Counted from the stretch's first letter, positions 54,704 to 63,323 are shown. The stretch: 64,000 nt of DNA from Anaerolineae bacterium (GCA_019913005.1 JAIOHL010000124.1:157107-221106), one strand, 5' to 3'. The notes: generated by a model not told the origin, from the sequence alone. Numbers and translations are program-made.

Positions 54704-56035
54704 CTAACCTGCTGTGACTTTTGCTATATAGTCTCGATACCATAAACCGCTTCGTTTCATCGTGCGTTTTAAGGTTTTGAAATCCACATGGATGATGCCG
54801 AAACGCCGATCATAGCCATAGGCCCATTCAAAATTGTCGAGCAGACTCCACACAAAATAGGCCGTCACTGGCGACCCTTGTTGGATGGCAACTTCAACAG
54901 CGGCGATATGGGTTTTGAAGTAATCGGTGCGTTCAGGGTCAGCAACCATGCCGTTTACCGGGTCAGGGTCGGGATAGGCCGCGCCATTTTCGGTTATCCA
55001 CAAGGCTTTTGGTGCATATTCCTGATGCAACCGCACCAACAGTTGAGTTAGGCTCCCCGGTGCAAGCTCCCAGCCCATTTGGGTGTAACCAGCACCCTCC
55101 GGCTTAATCTCATGGGTTTTGAGATAATGCCCGTTCGGATCATCTTTAATCACGTTGCGGGTATAGTAATTGATGCCGAGGAAATCTTGGGGCACAGCGG
55201 CCTGCTTGATCTCGGTTACATCAATGTCGTCCAACGCGCTACCATAAAGTTGGAGCATATCAGCAGGATATTCACCCTTAAAAACGGGGTCAATAAACCA
55301 GCGGTTCACAAAGCCATCATGCCGCCGGGCCGCTTGAACATCCGCCTCAGAGGACGTGGCTGGGTCAACCCAACTCACATTGAGTGTAATACCAGCAACA
55401 GAATTCGCTACATTTTGGCGAATAACCTGCATTGCAGCGCCATGCGCCAACAACATGTGGTGTGCAGCCAGCAGTCCCGCACGCGGATCGCTGTAGCCGG
55501 GGGCATGGGCAGCAAACGTATACCCAACAAACGCCGCTACAAATGGCTCGTTAATTGTGATCCAGTTTTTGACACGATCCCCCAAGCGGCGGGTCATTTG
55601 ATCGGTGTAATCGGAGAACCATCCCACAATTTCCCGATTGAGCCAACCCCCTCGGTTTTGCAGCGCTTGGGGTAAATCCCAGTGATAAAGGGTCGCGGCT
55701 GGAATAATCCCCGCGCTCAGAAGTTCATCCACCAACCGATCATAAAAATCAAGTCCGGCGGGGTTGGTTGTTCCTGTCCCGTTGGGGATGACACGCGGCC
55801 ACGAAACCGAGAAGCGATAGGCCTGTAGCCCCAGTTCCTTCATCAACGCGACATCTTCAACATAACGATGATAGTGATCGGTGGCAACATCCCCTGTGTC
55901 ACCGTTCATAACTTTGCCGGGAGTGTGCGAAAAACGAGTCCAGATACACTCGCCACGACCATCTTGGCGACTGGCTCCTTCAATCTGGTAACTCGCTGTC
56001 GCAGCACCCCACAGGAAATTCTTTGGAAATGCCAT
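54704..56035 (-). CDS. Beta-glucosidase (GH1)
   Basis: The ATG at 56035 is favoured because AGGAG lies five bases upstream; the ATG immediately before it (56038) is also possible. The 443-residue GH1 enzyme starts MAFPKNFLWGAATASYQIEG, with acid/base Glu163 (TINEPF), LGINYYTRN, nucleophile Glu349 (ITENGAAY) and the C-terminal DNFEWAYGYDRRFGI. It hydrolyses beta-1,4-linked glucose oligomers in the cytoplasm. Together with the GH94 phosphorylase it gives two intracellular routes for cello-oligosaccharides. Confidence 0.94.
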   Translation of the reverse strand: MAFPKNFLWGAATASYQIEGASRQDGRGECIWTRFSHTPGKVMNGDTGDVATDHYHRYVEDVALMKELGLQAYRFSVSWPRVIPNGTGTTNPAGLDFYDRLVDELLSAGIIPAATLYHWDLPQALQNRGGWLNREIVGWFSDYTDQMTRRLGDRVKNWITINEPFVAAFVGYTFAAHAPGYSDPRAGLLAAHHMLLAHGAAMQVIRQNVANSVAGITLNVSWVDPATSSEADVQAARRHDGFVNRWFIDPVFKGEYPADMLQLYGSALDDIDVTEIKQAAVPQDFLGINYYTRNVIKDDPNGHYLKTHEIKPEGAGYTQMGWELAPGSLTQLLVRLHQEYAPKALWITENGAAYPDPDPVNGMVADPERTDYFKTHIAAVEVAIQQGSPVTAYFVWSLLDNFEWAYGYDRRFGIIHVDFKTLKRTMKRSGLWYRDYIAKVTAG

Positions 56036-56066
56036 CATGGCTCCTGTAGGTGTAATCATCTAAAAA

Positions 56067-57950
56067 TCAGGGTTCGGCATACAGATTGCGGAAGTCATCC
56101 GATACAACCGCTGCCCCGAACCAAGCCAAACTTTGACCGAAATAGAATTGAGATGTACCGCTCCAATAACCCGATCCTAGTACGCTACCTGCATAACCAT
56201 ACAGCAGTTCACCCAAGCGATTTTCGAGGGCTGTATCCTCGGCAGCATGAGCAGCCACCAGCCACATAGCGACCATCAACTCATTTTGATAGTCCACGAC
56301 GGAGACGCCGTTCATGTCATACATTCGGGCGAACTGATCCGGGGGTAGGGTATTCAGAAATCGAGCGCTGCGTTTTGACCAATCACACGCCCGCGAATCG
56401 CCAAACCAGATGCAGTCCAAACCAATGCGCCAAGGCACACGGATGGCGTCGTAAGTCATCTCATATTTACATGTATCGAGGGGACGGCCTGTCGCATTGC
56501 AATAATCATAGGCCGGGCCACCTTCCGAAGTTGACCAGTCAGGAGCTAGACCCAAACGCGCACCATCCGTGACATAGAGTGTGCGATAGCCGTAGGTAAT
56601 CACAGGCTGCCAGCGGGTCGTACCCTGAAAATCGTCAAAAATGCGATACCACGCGGGCGAGAAATAGGAGAGATTTAGGATTTCTTGGCCTTCACCTGCC
56701 CAATCATCACCGGGGGTAAGATAACGACCATCGCCAACTTCATTTTCATAAATGGCATCAATCCAGCGGTTGGCATATTCACCGTAGGCCCGTTCAGGAT
56801 GCTGTGTCCATTCCGAACGCTCGACGCGCTTTTCCGCGAAGATCAAGGCAAGGGCAATATCTTCTTCTGCGTCAGTCGCAGAGCCGAAGCCAGTGATAGT
56901 ACCCGTGTTATCTATGCGCCAATTCAATAAGCCCGTCTCTGGATCGAGCATCATTTGATAGGCTGCGTCATAGATAGTATTGAAGGTGAGTGGGTCGTTC
57001 ATGAGCACGGCCATTAACATTCCATAGCCGATACCCTCACTGACAGATTGATAGCCCATGTTGGGGTCGAAAACGAGGCCCATGTTATTGCCACAGTTCT
57101 CGCCACAGAAGATGTAATTCTGCTTATAGCCTTCCCAACTGGCGCGTACCAATGCCGACCAATCAGCATCGTCCATTTCAAAACCGGCGGGTTCTTCTGG
57201 TAGGGCGGGTACAGGAATATCGGTGCGACCCACTTCAAAAAAGATGCCGCGTCCGAACACACTGGGATTTTGATAAGAGCTATCGCCCATATCCGCATTT
57301 GACCAGATTAGTTTCACATCGCGGTCTGCCGAACTTGCACCGTTTGCATGGGCCTGAAAGCCAATTTCTAAACCATGTGTCGGAGTAACGACGCCATTCA
57401 GGGCAACTTGGGCTTCAAACCCCCACCCATCATCGGTCTTAAATACGAAGGCTTGCACAGGCGCTCTGGAACCGTTGACTCCAGTCACGGTAATCGCCGC
57501 CGGGTCGGTATTGCCAATGTCGCCAGCATTGATGTTGACTTGAAAAATCGTATCGCTGTAGGTACGAGTGGCGAGTTCACCGGACAGATTGAGATAGAAT
57601 TCCAGTGAGTCTTCATTCCAATACTCACTGCCATGCTGACCTGTGATGATATTCTGGTCAGGCATGGTCATGGAAATATACAAATTGTCAGTGTCCGCTG
57701 CCACCGCTACGGTGAATGACCCGTTTTCAGCCGGGTTTGCCGAAGGACTTGGTCCGCGATCAACAACAGAAACGGGCACCCCCGCCCAATCTGATAGATC
57801 ACCATCCAACGTGATAGCAACCGGGAAGGGGATATAGAGAGCCTCACCGGGGATTTCAGCGGGCGCGAGGGGAGAACCCCCATCCTGCGCCCAACTGACA
57901 CCACCCACCATTAATCCAAGAAGTAAAAGAGCCGAAACCAGACGTTTCAT
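56067..57950 (-). CDS. Secreted GH8 endoglucanase with N-terminal CBM9-like domain
   Basis: The 627-residue product has a signal peptide (cleavage near Ala21, GVSWA then QDGG). Residues about 40-240 resemble a CBM9-type beta-sandwich (ITLDGDLSDWAGVPVSV, VAADTDNLYISMTM, WNEDSLEFYLNL, GWGFEAQVAL). Residues about 260-620 form the GH8 (alpha/alpha)6 barrel: QSVSEGIGYGMLMAVLMNDP with the general-acid Glu near 305, and ATDAEEDIALALIF near 358 with the acidic substrate-binding residues. It cuts cellulose or related beta-glucans outside the cell. The start overlaps the permease stop (TAATG), so enzyme and transporter are coupled. Confidence 0.87.
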   Translation of the reverse strand: MKRLVSALLLLGLMVGGVSWAQDGGSPLAPAEIPGEALYIPFPVAITLDGDLSDWAGVPVSVVDRGPSPSANPAENGSFTVAVAADTDNLYISMTMPDQNIITGQHGSEYWNEDSLEFYLNLSGELATRTYSDTIFQVNINAGDIGNTDPAAITVTGVNGSRAPVQAFVFKTDDGWGFEAQVALNGVVTPTHGLEIGFQAHANGASSADRDVKLIWSNADMGDSSYQNPSVFGRGIFFEVGRTDIPVPALPEEPAGFEMDDADWSALVRASWEGYKQNYIFCGENCGNNMGLVFDPNMGYQSVSEGIGYGMLMAVLMNDPLTFNTIYDAAYQMMLDPETGLLNWRIDNTGTITGFGSATDAEEDIALALIFAEKRVERSEWTQHPERAYGEYANRWIDAIYENEVGDGRYLTPGDDWAGEGQEILNLSYFSPAWYRIFDDFQGTTRWQPVITYGYRTLYVTDGARLGLAPDWSTSEGGPAYDYCNATGRPLDTCKYEMTYDAIRVPWRIGLDCIWFGDSRACDWSKRSARFLNTLPPDQFARMYDMNGVSVVDYQNELMVAMWLVAAHAAEDTALENRLGELLYGYAGSVLGSGYWSGTSQFYFGQSLAWFGAAVVSDDFRNLYAEP

Positions 57951-59434
57951 TATTTTTCGACCCCCGTAATTACCACACCTTGCATGAAGATGCGTTGCGC
58001 GAAGAAGAAGACCGCCAATGGAACGAGCATGGTCAATATCCCCGCCGCCATCATCAGATTTTGCTGCGAGGAGTAGATACGGGTGAAGTTTGCCAAGCCA
58101 ACCGCCAACACACTATTTTCCGAACCACCCCCCAAGTAGATCAGGGGTTGTTGGAAGTCATTCCACGAGAACAAGAAGTGGAACAGATAGACCGCGACGA
58201 GGGCTGGACGTGCCGCTGGAACAATGACGTACCACAAAATTTGGAAGGGGTTCGCCCCGTCCACACGGGCTGCCTCATCCATATCGAGTGGGATACCCAT
58301 CATATATTGGCGCAGCAAAAAGACATTGTAGGCATTGCTGAAGAAATGCGGCACGATGAGCGGGAAGAACGTCCCGATCCAGCCGAGTTTGTTGTACACA
58401 ATATAGGTTGGGATTTGCGTGACCTGTGGTGGCAGTACAATGGTCGAAAGCAAAATGATAAACAGAATATTGGCATAGGGGATGTTGAAGCGGGTAAACC
58501 CATAGGCCACCAATGTTGCCGAAACCATCGCCCCAAGCCCACTGACGAGGGCGATAAACAGAGTGTTGCCGAACAGCTTGAAATAATCAATGGCATCCAT
58601 CGCGTCGGTAAAGTTTTCGGGGTGGGGGTCGAGGTCCCACACTTTATCCAACCCGCGTACCCGCACATCCAATTCGAGGGGTTCAGCATCCGGATTTTCG
58701 GGGTCAATGAACTTTGCGCCGCGCCGTCCGGTTTCGAGTAAGGCCAGTTCACGGATTTCGCCATCTACTGGGACTTCATATAGAATGAGGTCTTGCTCTA
58801 AACGGATAATCTCGGCATCTGAGGTGGCAATGGGTAGTTCAAAAGGCGGCTCGCTAATTTCTTCGGGATTCATCCACAGTGTTCGATTGCCTTCTAATTC
58901 TTCGACTAACCCAAATTGGCCCCGCACATCTTCATAGGCAACGTTATAGAGGTTGACTTCTAGCCGTTCATTGACAAGGGCTGGTTTGAGGTCTTCGACA
59001 GCGATTTCAAGTTCAATAGGGGCTGCTTCAGGATTTTCGCTGTCAATAAACACGCTCACATTATCGCGGGTTTCGAGGAAGGCATATTTGTAAATTTTGC
59101 CTTGCTGAATGACTTCATAGACCGTCAGTTGCTGACCCTGATAGTCAAGCGTCTGCGGATGGCGATAGGTGTAGCGGAAAGTTTCAACTTCAGGACTTAC
59201 ATAATGATAGGTCTGGGGAGACATCGGAACAATGGGGTCATCAGGATCAGACAATTGCCCTTCGGTTTTGAGGGCGGTGCTGCCCATATAGACGAGCGGA
59301 CTGAGATAGACGGTTGCGATCCCAATCATAATCATCAGCAGCGTACCTGCGCCGATGACCTTATACACTTCGCGCTTCATATAGTTGCGCTGGTTGGCAT
59401 TATCGTTGCTTATAAATCCGCGTATACGTTCCAT
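57950..59434 (-). CDS. Cello-oligosaccharide ABC transporter permease, MalG type, with repeat-containing extracytoplasmic insert
   Basis: Of 494 residues, TM1 (about 28-50) and STALKTEGQLSDPDDPIVP are the normal MalG beginning. The next helix (NTLFIALVSGLGAMVSATLV) starts only near 290. The EAA loop is DMDEAARVDGANPFQILWYV. The 225-residue insert (about 60-285) contains a repeated unit: VYEVIQQGKIYKYAFLET then VFIDSENPEAAPIELE (about 105-143), and LYEVPVDGEIRELALLET then KFIDPENPDAEPLELD (about 218-256), with a weaker middle copy (LVEELEGN, LWMNPEEISEPPFELP, 176-201). It faces the outside where the binding protein docks. Partner permease lies 3 bases upstream. Confidence 0.88.
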   Translation of the reverse strand: MERIRGFISNDNANQRNYMKREVYKVIGAGTLLMIMIGIATVYLSPLVYMGSTALKTEGQLSDPDDPIVPMSPQTYHYVSPEVETFRYTYRHPQTLDYQGQQLTVYEVIQQGKIYKYAFLETRDNVSVFIDSENPEAAPIELEIAVEDLKPALVNERLEVNLYNVAYEDVRGQFGLVEELEGNRTLWMNPEEISEPPFELPIATSDAEIIRLEQDLILYEVPVDGEIRELALLETGRRGAKFIDPENPDAEPLELDVRVRGLDKVWDLDPHPENFTDAMDAIDYFKLFGNTLFIALVSGLGAMVSATLVAYGFTRFNIPYANILFIILLSTIVLPPQVTQIPTYIVYNKLGWIGTFFPLIVPHFFSNAYNVFLLRQYMMGIPLDMDEAARVDGANPFQILWYVIVPAARPALVAVYLFHFLFSWNDFQQPLIYLGGGSENSVLAVGLANFTRIYSSQQNLMMAAGILTMLVPLAVFFFAQRIFMQGVVITGVEK

Positions 59435-59437
59435 TAC

Positions 59438-60499
59438 CTATTTACCTCCCGCATAGAAGACCCAGCGGCTTGAACTACGGAAGACCAAAATCGTGACAAT
59501 CAACACCACAATAAACAGAATCCAAGCCAATGCGGAGGCATAGCCCATATCAAAAAACACATAGGCTTCTCGATAGAGATGGAGATTATAGAAATACATC
59601 GAAAGATCGTTGCCGCCAGCACCACGCGGGGTCAAGACATAGGCGACCACGAAATATTGGAAGGTGCCGATTAAGCCAATCACCAGATTATAGAGAATGA
59701 CAGGTGAGATCATCGGCAGGGTCACATTGCGGAAACGTGACCAATAGTTGGCTCCGTCTACTTGAGAGGCCTCATACAACTCGGTAGGCACATTTTGCAA
59801 CCCAGCAAGGAACATCAGCATCGTTGTCCCAATGCCCCATGTCCCAATAATCGTCAGGGCGGGCACGGCGAGGCTTGGTTCCTGTAACCACTCTGGACTC
59901 CCCAAGCCCAATGGGCTGAGTAGATAGACATTTAGCCAACCGTCTTGCCCCCGCAAAAATTGCTGGAACACCGTAGCAGCCACAACAGATGGGATAACAC
60001 TGGGTAGGTAATAAATGGTGCGGAACAACCTGACCCCCGGCACCTTAGTATTGGTGAGCAGGGCGAAAAACAACGCTAGACCCAGATTGACCGGCAGTGA
60101 GATCACCGCAAAAGTGAGGGTGACTTGGATCGCCTTCCAAACTTCATGATCGCGTGATCCAAAATGGAGTGAAGCAATCCTAAAAGCCTCGGTATAGCCC
60201 GATTTAAAGGTCACTTCGTCCGCATCAGACCGAATAACCTGTAATGAAAATATTTTTTCATAGTTATCCGTGTCAATAAATTTGGTCTCGCCGGGTCGTT
60301 GGATGTTGTAGTCCGTCATAGAAAGATAGAGCGAGGCGATCATTGGCCCAAGCAGGAACAGAAAAAAGCCAATAATCCATGGGATTAAGAAAAAATATCC
60401 CCAAAGAATCTGCGCACGGCGCGGTGTAAGTTTGATACGTTTTTCTTCTACAGCGGGTGCTTGCACTTGAGTGGTAGGGGCAGATTGCACGGTTGCCAT
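59438..60499 (-). CDS. Cello-oligosaccharide ABC transporter permease, MalF type
   Basis: The ATG at 60499 has AAAGGA upstream and yields 353 residues; a longer frame to 60526 is unlikely. Six membrane segments of a MalF/UgpA permease are seen, beginning ILWGYFFLIPWIIGFFLFLL, with the EAA loop ELYEASQVDGANYWSRFRNV. A short insert (about 95-130) with FSLQVIRSDADEVTFKSGY follows the first core helix, comparable to the FSLQ/LSLQ insert of the other MalF protein here. It corresponds in operon position to CebF of Streptomyces. Confidence 0.9.
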   Translation of the reverse strand: MATVQSAPTTQVQAPAVEEKRIKLTPRRAQILWGYFFLIPWIIGFFLFLLGPMIASLYLSMTDYNIQRPGETKFIDTDNYEKIFSLQVIRSDADEVTFKSGYTEAFRIASLHFGSRDHEVWKAIQVTLTFAVISLPVNLGLALFFALLTNTKVPGVRLFRTIYYLPSVIPSVVAATVFQQFLRGQDGWLNVYLLSPLGLGSPEWLQEPSLAVPALTIIGTWGIGTTMLMFLAGLQNVPTELYEASQVDGANYWSRFRNVTLPMISPVILYNLVIGLIGTFQYFVVAYVLTPRGAGGNDLSMYFYNLHLYREAYVFFDMGYASALAWILFIVVLIVTILVFRSSSRWVFYAGGK

Positions 60500-60540
60500 T
60501 GGAAAATCCTTTATCCTCCTAAACAATGATTGGGTTGACC

Positions 60541-60567
60541 CCTTCTCCAGTTTAACACTGAAGAAGG
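60541..60567 (-). other. Stem-loop after the cello-oligosaccharide binding-protein gene
   Basis: On the minus strand CCTTCT-T-CAGT pairs with ACTG-G-AGAAGG around GTTAA (60541-60567). No T-run follows. As in the other two transporter operons it lies directly behind the binding-protein gene and may stabilise that part of the mRNA. Confidence 0.5.
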
Positions 60568-60596
60568 AGTCAGAGTGAGAGGAGGTACTCTTCTTA

Positions 60597-62000
60597 TTAT
60601 TCGGCAGCGGCAGCTTCGTCGAAGATGCCTTGAACTTCGGCGTTAAGCGCGTCTAAACCAGCATCCGTATCTACCGCTGGATCGGAACGAACGACCTGCC
60701 AAAAGGCTTCAAGGGCGTCCCAAGCGCGAGCAAAATTGGGCATATACCCTTCGTGATTGGGGGCATCGAGATATTCCAACGCGCCATAAACCACGTCGAG
60801 GTTCAGGAAGGGGAAGGCTTCTAGCCAGTAGGATTCCCAATCGCTGCGACCAGACAAACGAGCGGGCATACAACCGTAAACTTGGCACAGTTTGAGGGAC
60901 TGTTCAGGAGCGGTGAGCCACTTCAGAACTTCCCAAGCCGCATCTTTGTTTTCAAAACCTTCCATCATGGCGAAGGTGTCAGCATGAACAGCCGCTGTAA
61001 TCTTGCCATTGGGGGCGACTGGCACAGGATAGACATTCCAGCTAGCAGTGAAGTTGCCATCATCCATCGCGGACTTGATGCCACCAAACAGCCATGTGTG
61101 GCTGCGGCCCATCGCAATACGGTTGGAGGTGAAGGGGTTGGTTACGCCTTCGCCAATCGCGCCTTCAGCGTCGGCATTGGGGATGAAGTTGTCAACAAAG
61201 ATACCGTCATGGAAGAACTTGACGGCCTGACGGAAAGCATCTTGATTGAACGTAGCGGTGACGGTGCCGTCTTCACCAATTTGAACACCGGCGTCATCGG
61301 GGCTGAAGCCGATGGTGCTGGCGCGGAAGTTGGTCCAGAACGGATAGTAGCCATAAACTTCGATAGCGGCTGGATCAAAGCCTTCTTCACCATTGTAGAC
61401 ACCATTGGCGTCCTGAGTGACGGCCATCGCGGTGGCTTTTAGGTCTTCATAGGTCCAAGCACCGTATTCGGTGGGGGGCAGCTCGACTTCAGCTTCTTCA
61501 AATATCGTTTCGTTCACATAAATGAACGAGGGATAGAACCCTAATGGCATGGCAATTTGACGACCACTTAGTTCAAACAGGCCAAAAGTTGCAGCGTCAA
61601 AGTCATCCAGATTCAGTTCTTCAGCATCCTGTTCAATATAGGCAGAAATGTCGGCCCACAGGTCACTAACTTCATACACGGTACGGACACCGGCTGGCCC
61701 CACGATAGCGGGGACATCACCACCGGAGACCTGCGTCAGCAGTTCGTCGCGGGCGGTTTCGTTGTCATGGAATTCGAATTCGATCTTGATGTCTTCGTGC
61801 GCGGCATTCCATTCATCAGCCAACGCAACCTGAGCGGCCTGTTGTTCGGGCAGATAGCCAGTACCAACGCCGACGAAAATCCGGATGGTCACCGGGTCTT
61901 GAGCTTTGGCAGGCTTGGCATCGTTACTGGGCAGCAACGCCACAACCAGCAGGGCAACAATTACTAATACGGGGAGGCCCCTCTTCAAAAACTTGGACAT
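60597..62000 (-). CDS. Cello-oligosaccharide ABC transporter substrate-binding protein
   Basis: The ATG at 62000 follows AAGGAGCT and gives 467 residues with a signal peptide (LPVLVIVALLVVALL, cleavage near Ala33, KPAKA then QDPVTI). The longer frame to 62129 would begin inside the operator palindrome. Family-1 features are QAAQVALADEWNAAHEDIKI, GPAGVRTVYEVSDLWADI, SFIYVNETIFEEAEVELPP, MGRSHTWLFGG and AAWEVLKWLTAPEQSLKL. A CebR-type operator lies 112 bases upstream. By context it binds cellobiose or longer cello-oligosaccharides, like CebE; the residues for sugar binding cannot be assigned here. Confidence 0.88.
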   Translation of the reverse strand: MSKFLKRGLPVLVIVALLVVALLPSNDAKPAKAQDPVTIRIFVGVGTGYLPEQQAAQVALADEWNAAHEDIKIEFEFHDNETARDELLTQVSGGDVPAIVGPAGVRTVYEVSDLWADISAYIEQDAEELNLDDFDAATFGLFELSGRQIAMPLGFYPSFIYVNETIFEEAEVELPPTEYGAWTYEDLKATAMAVTQDANGVYNGEEGFDPAAIEVYGYYPFWTNFRASTIGFSPDDAGVQIGEDGTVTATFNQDAFRQAVKFFHDGIFVDNFIPNADAEGAIGEGVTNPFTSNRIAMGRSHTWLFGGIKSAMDDGNFTASWNVYPVPVAPNGKITAAVHADTFAMMEGFENKDAAWEVLKWLTAPEQSLKLCQVYGCMPARLSGRSDWESYWLEAFPFLNLDVVYGALEYLDAPNHEGYMPNFARAWDALEAFWQVVRSDPAVDTDAGLDALNAEVQGIFDEAAAAE

Positions 62001-62107
62001 GACATTTAGCTCCTTATAGGCTCTAGCGAAATTTTTAAGGCCAAATACGAACTGATTAGGTTTCATTTCTGATTCTGCGGAATACCCTCCTTTAAAAATT
62101 CTCCTAA

Positions 62108-62129
62108 ATGTTGGGAGCGCTCCCAACAT
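62108..62129. promoter_or_regulatory. CebR-type operator upstream of the cello-oligosaccharide operon
   Basis: ATGTTGGGAGCGCTCCCAAC-AT is a perfect 22-bp palindrome containing TGGGAGCGCTCCCA (62112-62125), the 14-bp site known for the Streptomyces cellobiose repressor CebR. It sits between the LacI gene and the binding-protein gene. Confidence 0.88.
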
Positions 62130-62141
62130 CGCCTAACAAAA

Positions 62142-63176
62142 TTAGGTCGACTGACGGACGATCAATTTCACCGGGAGCATTTGCTGAAATGGCGGCTCAA
62201 CTCTGCCCTCTAGCAGGTCAATCAAGCCACGCACCGCATAATCTCCTAGTTGGGTTATTGGCTGTTGAACAGTAGTTAACTGGGGTTCAGTGGTACGGGA
62301 AATCCCCATATCATCAAAACCACCGATGGCAATATCTTCTGGAATACGCAGGCCCGCTTCTTTAATGGCCCGCATCGCGCTGGCAGCCATTACATCATTG
62401 GCGGCAAACACCGCGTCTATCCGGTGATGCAGCAGCAGTTTCATACCTGTATAGCCGCTCGCATCCGAATAATCCCCAGCCGGGGTAATGAGGCGCATAT
62501 CTATAGGAATATCGGCATGTTGCAGGGCGCTAATATATCCTTGCAAACGATCATGGCTCGATGTCAGACCTGACCGACCTGTGATCATCCCGATACGCCG
62601 CCGACCCTGTTTGATAAGATGCTCAACCATCATACGAGCACCCTGCTCATTCTCCGAATCCACATAGCTACTTTGTTCATAAGCGGTAAAAGGCCGGCCT
62701 ATGATGATGTAGGGTTTGCCCCTTTGATCAAGGCGTTTGATGAATGAGGCATTTACGGTAGCGGATGCAACAATCATGCCATCCGCAAGACGGTCATTGA
62801 ACACCTGATCGTAGAAAGCACTCTCATCTACATTGGCACTCGTCAGCCATAGGATGGGGCTGTAATTCACAGAATTGGCGGCGGTAGTAATGCCTTGCAA
62901 CAGGATGGAAAAAAATGGGTCTGTAAACAGGTCGCTGACAATGTGAGGAATGAGAATTCCAATGATGTTGGCACGTTGGGAGGCTAGGGCGCGTGCGGCG
63001 GGATGGGGTTTGAAATTATAGCGTTCAATAATTTCCAACACCTTGCGGCGAGTGATTTCACTGACATTGGGATGGTGATTGACCACCCTTGAAACGGTTG
63101 AACGGGAAACACCACTGAGGCGTGCAATGTCCTCTAGGTTTAAATCGGTGATTCCGTTGTCAAAATCAGTGCCCAT
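62142..63176 (-). CDS. LacI-family repressor, CebR-like
   Basis: The start is the ATG at 63176 (an upstream TTG in frame is not needed), giving 344 residues. The DNA-binding domain is LEDIARLSGVSRSTVSRVVN with hinge KPHPAARALASQRAN; the effector core shows IIGILIPHIVSDLFTDPFFS, GRRRIGMITGRSG, VFAANDVMAASAMRA and IGGFDDMGISRTTEPQLTTV. Two TGGGAGCGCTCCCA sites flank the gene, one over its own promoter and one before the downstream operon, so it likely represses both. In Streptomyces CebR is released by cellobiose or cello-oligosaccharides; the same effector is inferred here. Confidence 0.9.
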   Translation of the reverse strand: MGTDFDNGITDLNLEDIARLSGVSRSTVSRVVNHHPNVSEITRRKVLEIIERYNFKPHPAARALASQRANIIGILIPHIVSDLFTDPFFSILLQGITTAANSVNYSPILWLTSANVDESAFYDQVFNDRLADGMIVASATVNASFIKRLDQRGKPYIIIGRPFTAYEQSSYVDSENEQGARMMVEHLIKQGRRRIGMITGRSGLTSSHDRLQGYISALQHADIPIDMRLITPAGDYSDASGYTGMKLLLHHRIDAVFAANDVMAASAMRAIKEAGLRIPEDIAIGGFDDMGISRTTEPQLTTVQQPITQLGDYAVRGLIDLLEGRVEPPFQQMLPVKLIVRQST

Positions 63177-63233
63177 AACAGTTCGCGCCAAGAAAAATTA
63201 GTTAAATGCCGCTCCCAAATTGAATAAATATTG

Positions 63234-63247
63234 TGGGAGCGCTCCCA
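63234..63247. promoter_or_regulatory. CebR-type operator over the regulator's own promoter
   Basis: TGGGAGCGCTCCCA is identical to the core of the site at 62112-62125. It lies 11 bases downstream of the -10 box of the regulator promoter. A half site, CGCTCCCAAA (63210-63219), lies further toward the gene. Confidence 0.88.
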
Positions 63248-63258
63248 AACTTGTTTTA

Positions 63259-63286
63259 ATCATATCCCGATTTTTTAGGTTGTCAA
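63259..63286 (-). promoter_or_regulatory. Promoter of the CebR-like regulator gene
   Basis: On the minus strand TTGACA (63281-63286), a perfect -35 element, and TATGAT (63259-63264) are separated by 16 bases. The operator at 63234-63247 follows immediately and covers the expected start, which indicates autorepression. Confidence 0.8.
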
Positions 63287-63323
63287 ATTTGTGATTTTCA
63301 GAACGAGCCAATGGTGACAGATG

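Noticed and set aside
57980-58741. 253-residue plus-strand open frame
   Set aside because: It lies wholly within the antisense of the MalG-type permease gene, whose membrane helices and EAA loop are clear; the frame has no family features.
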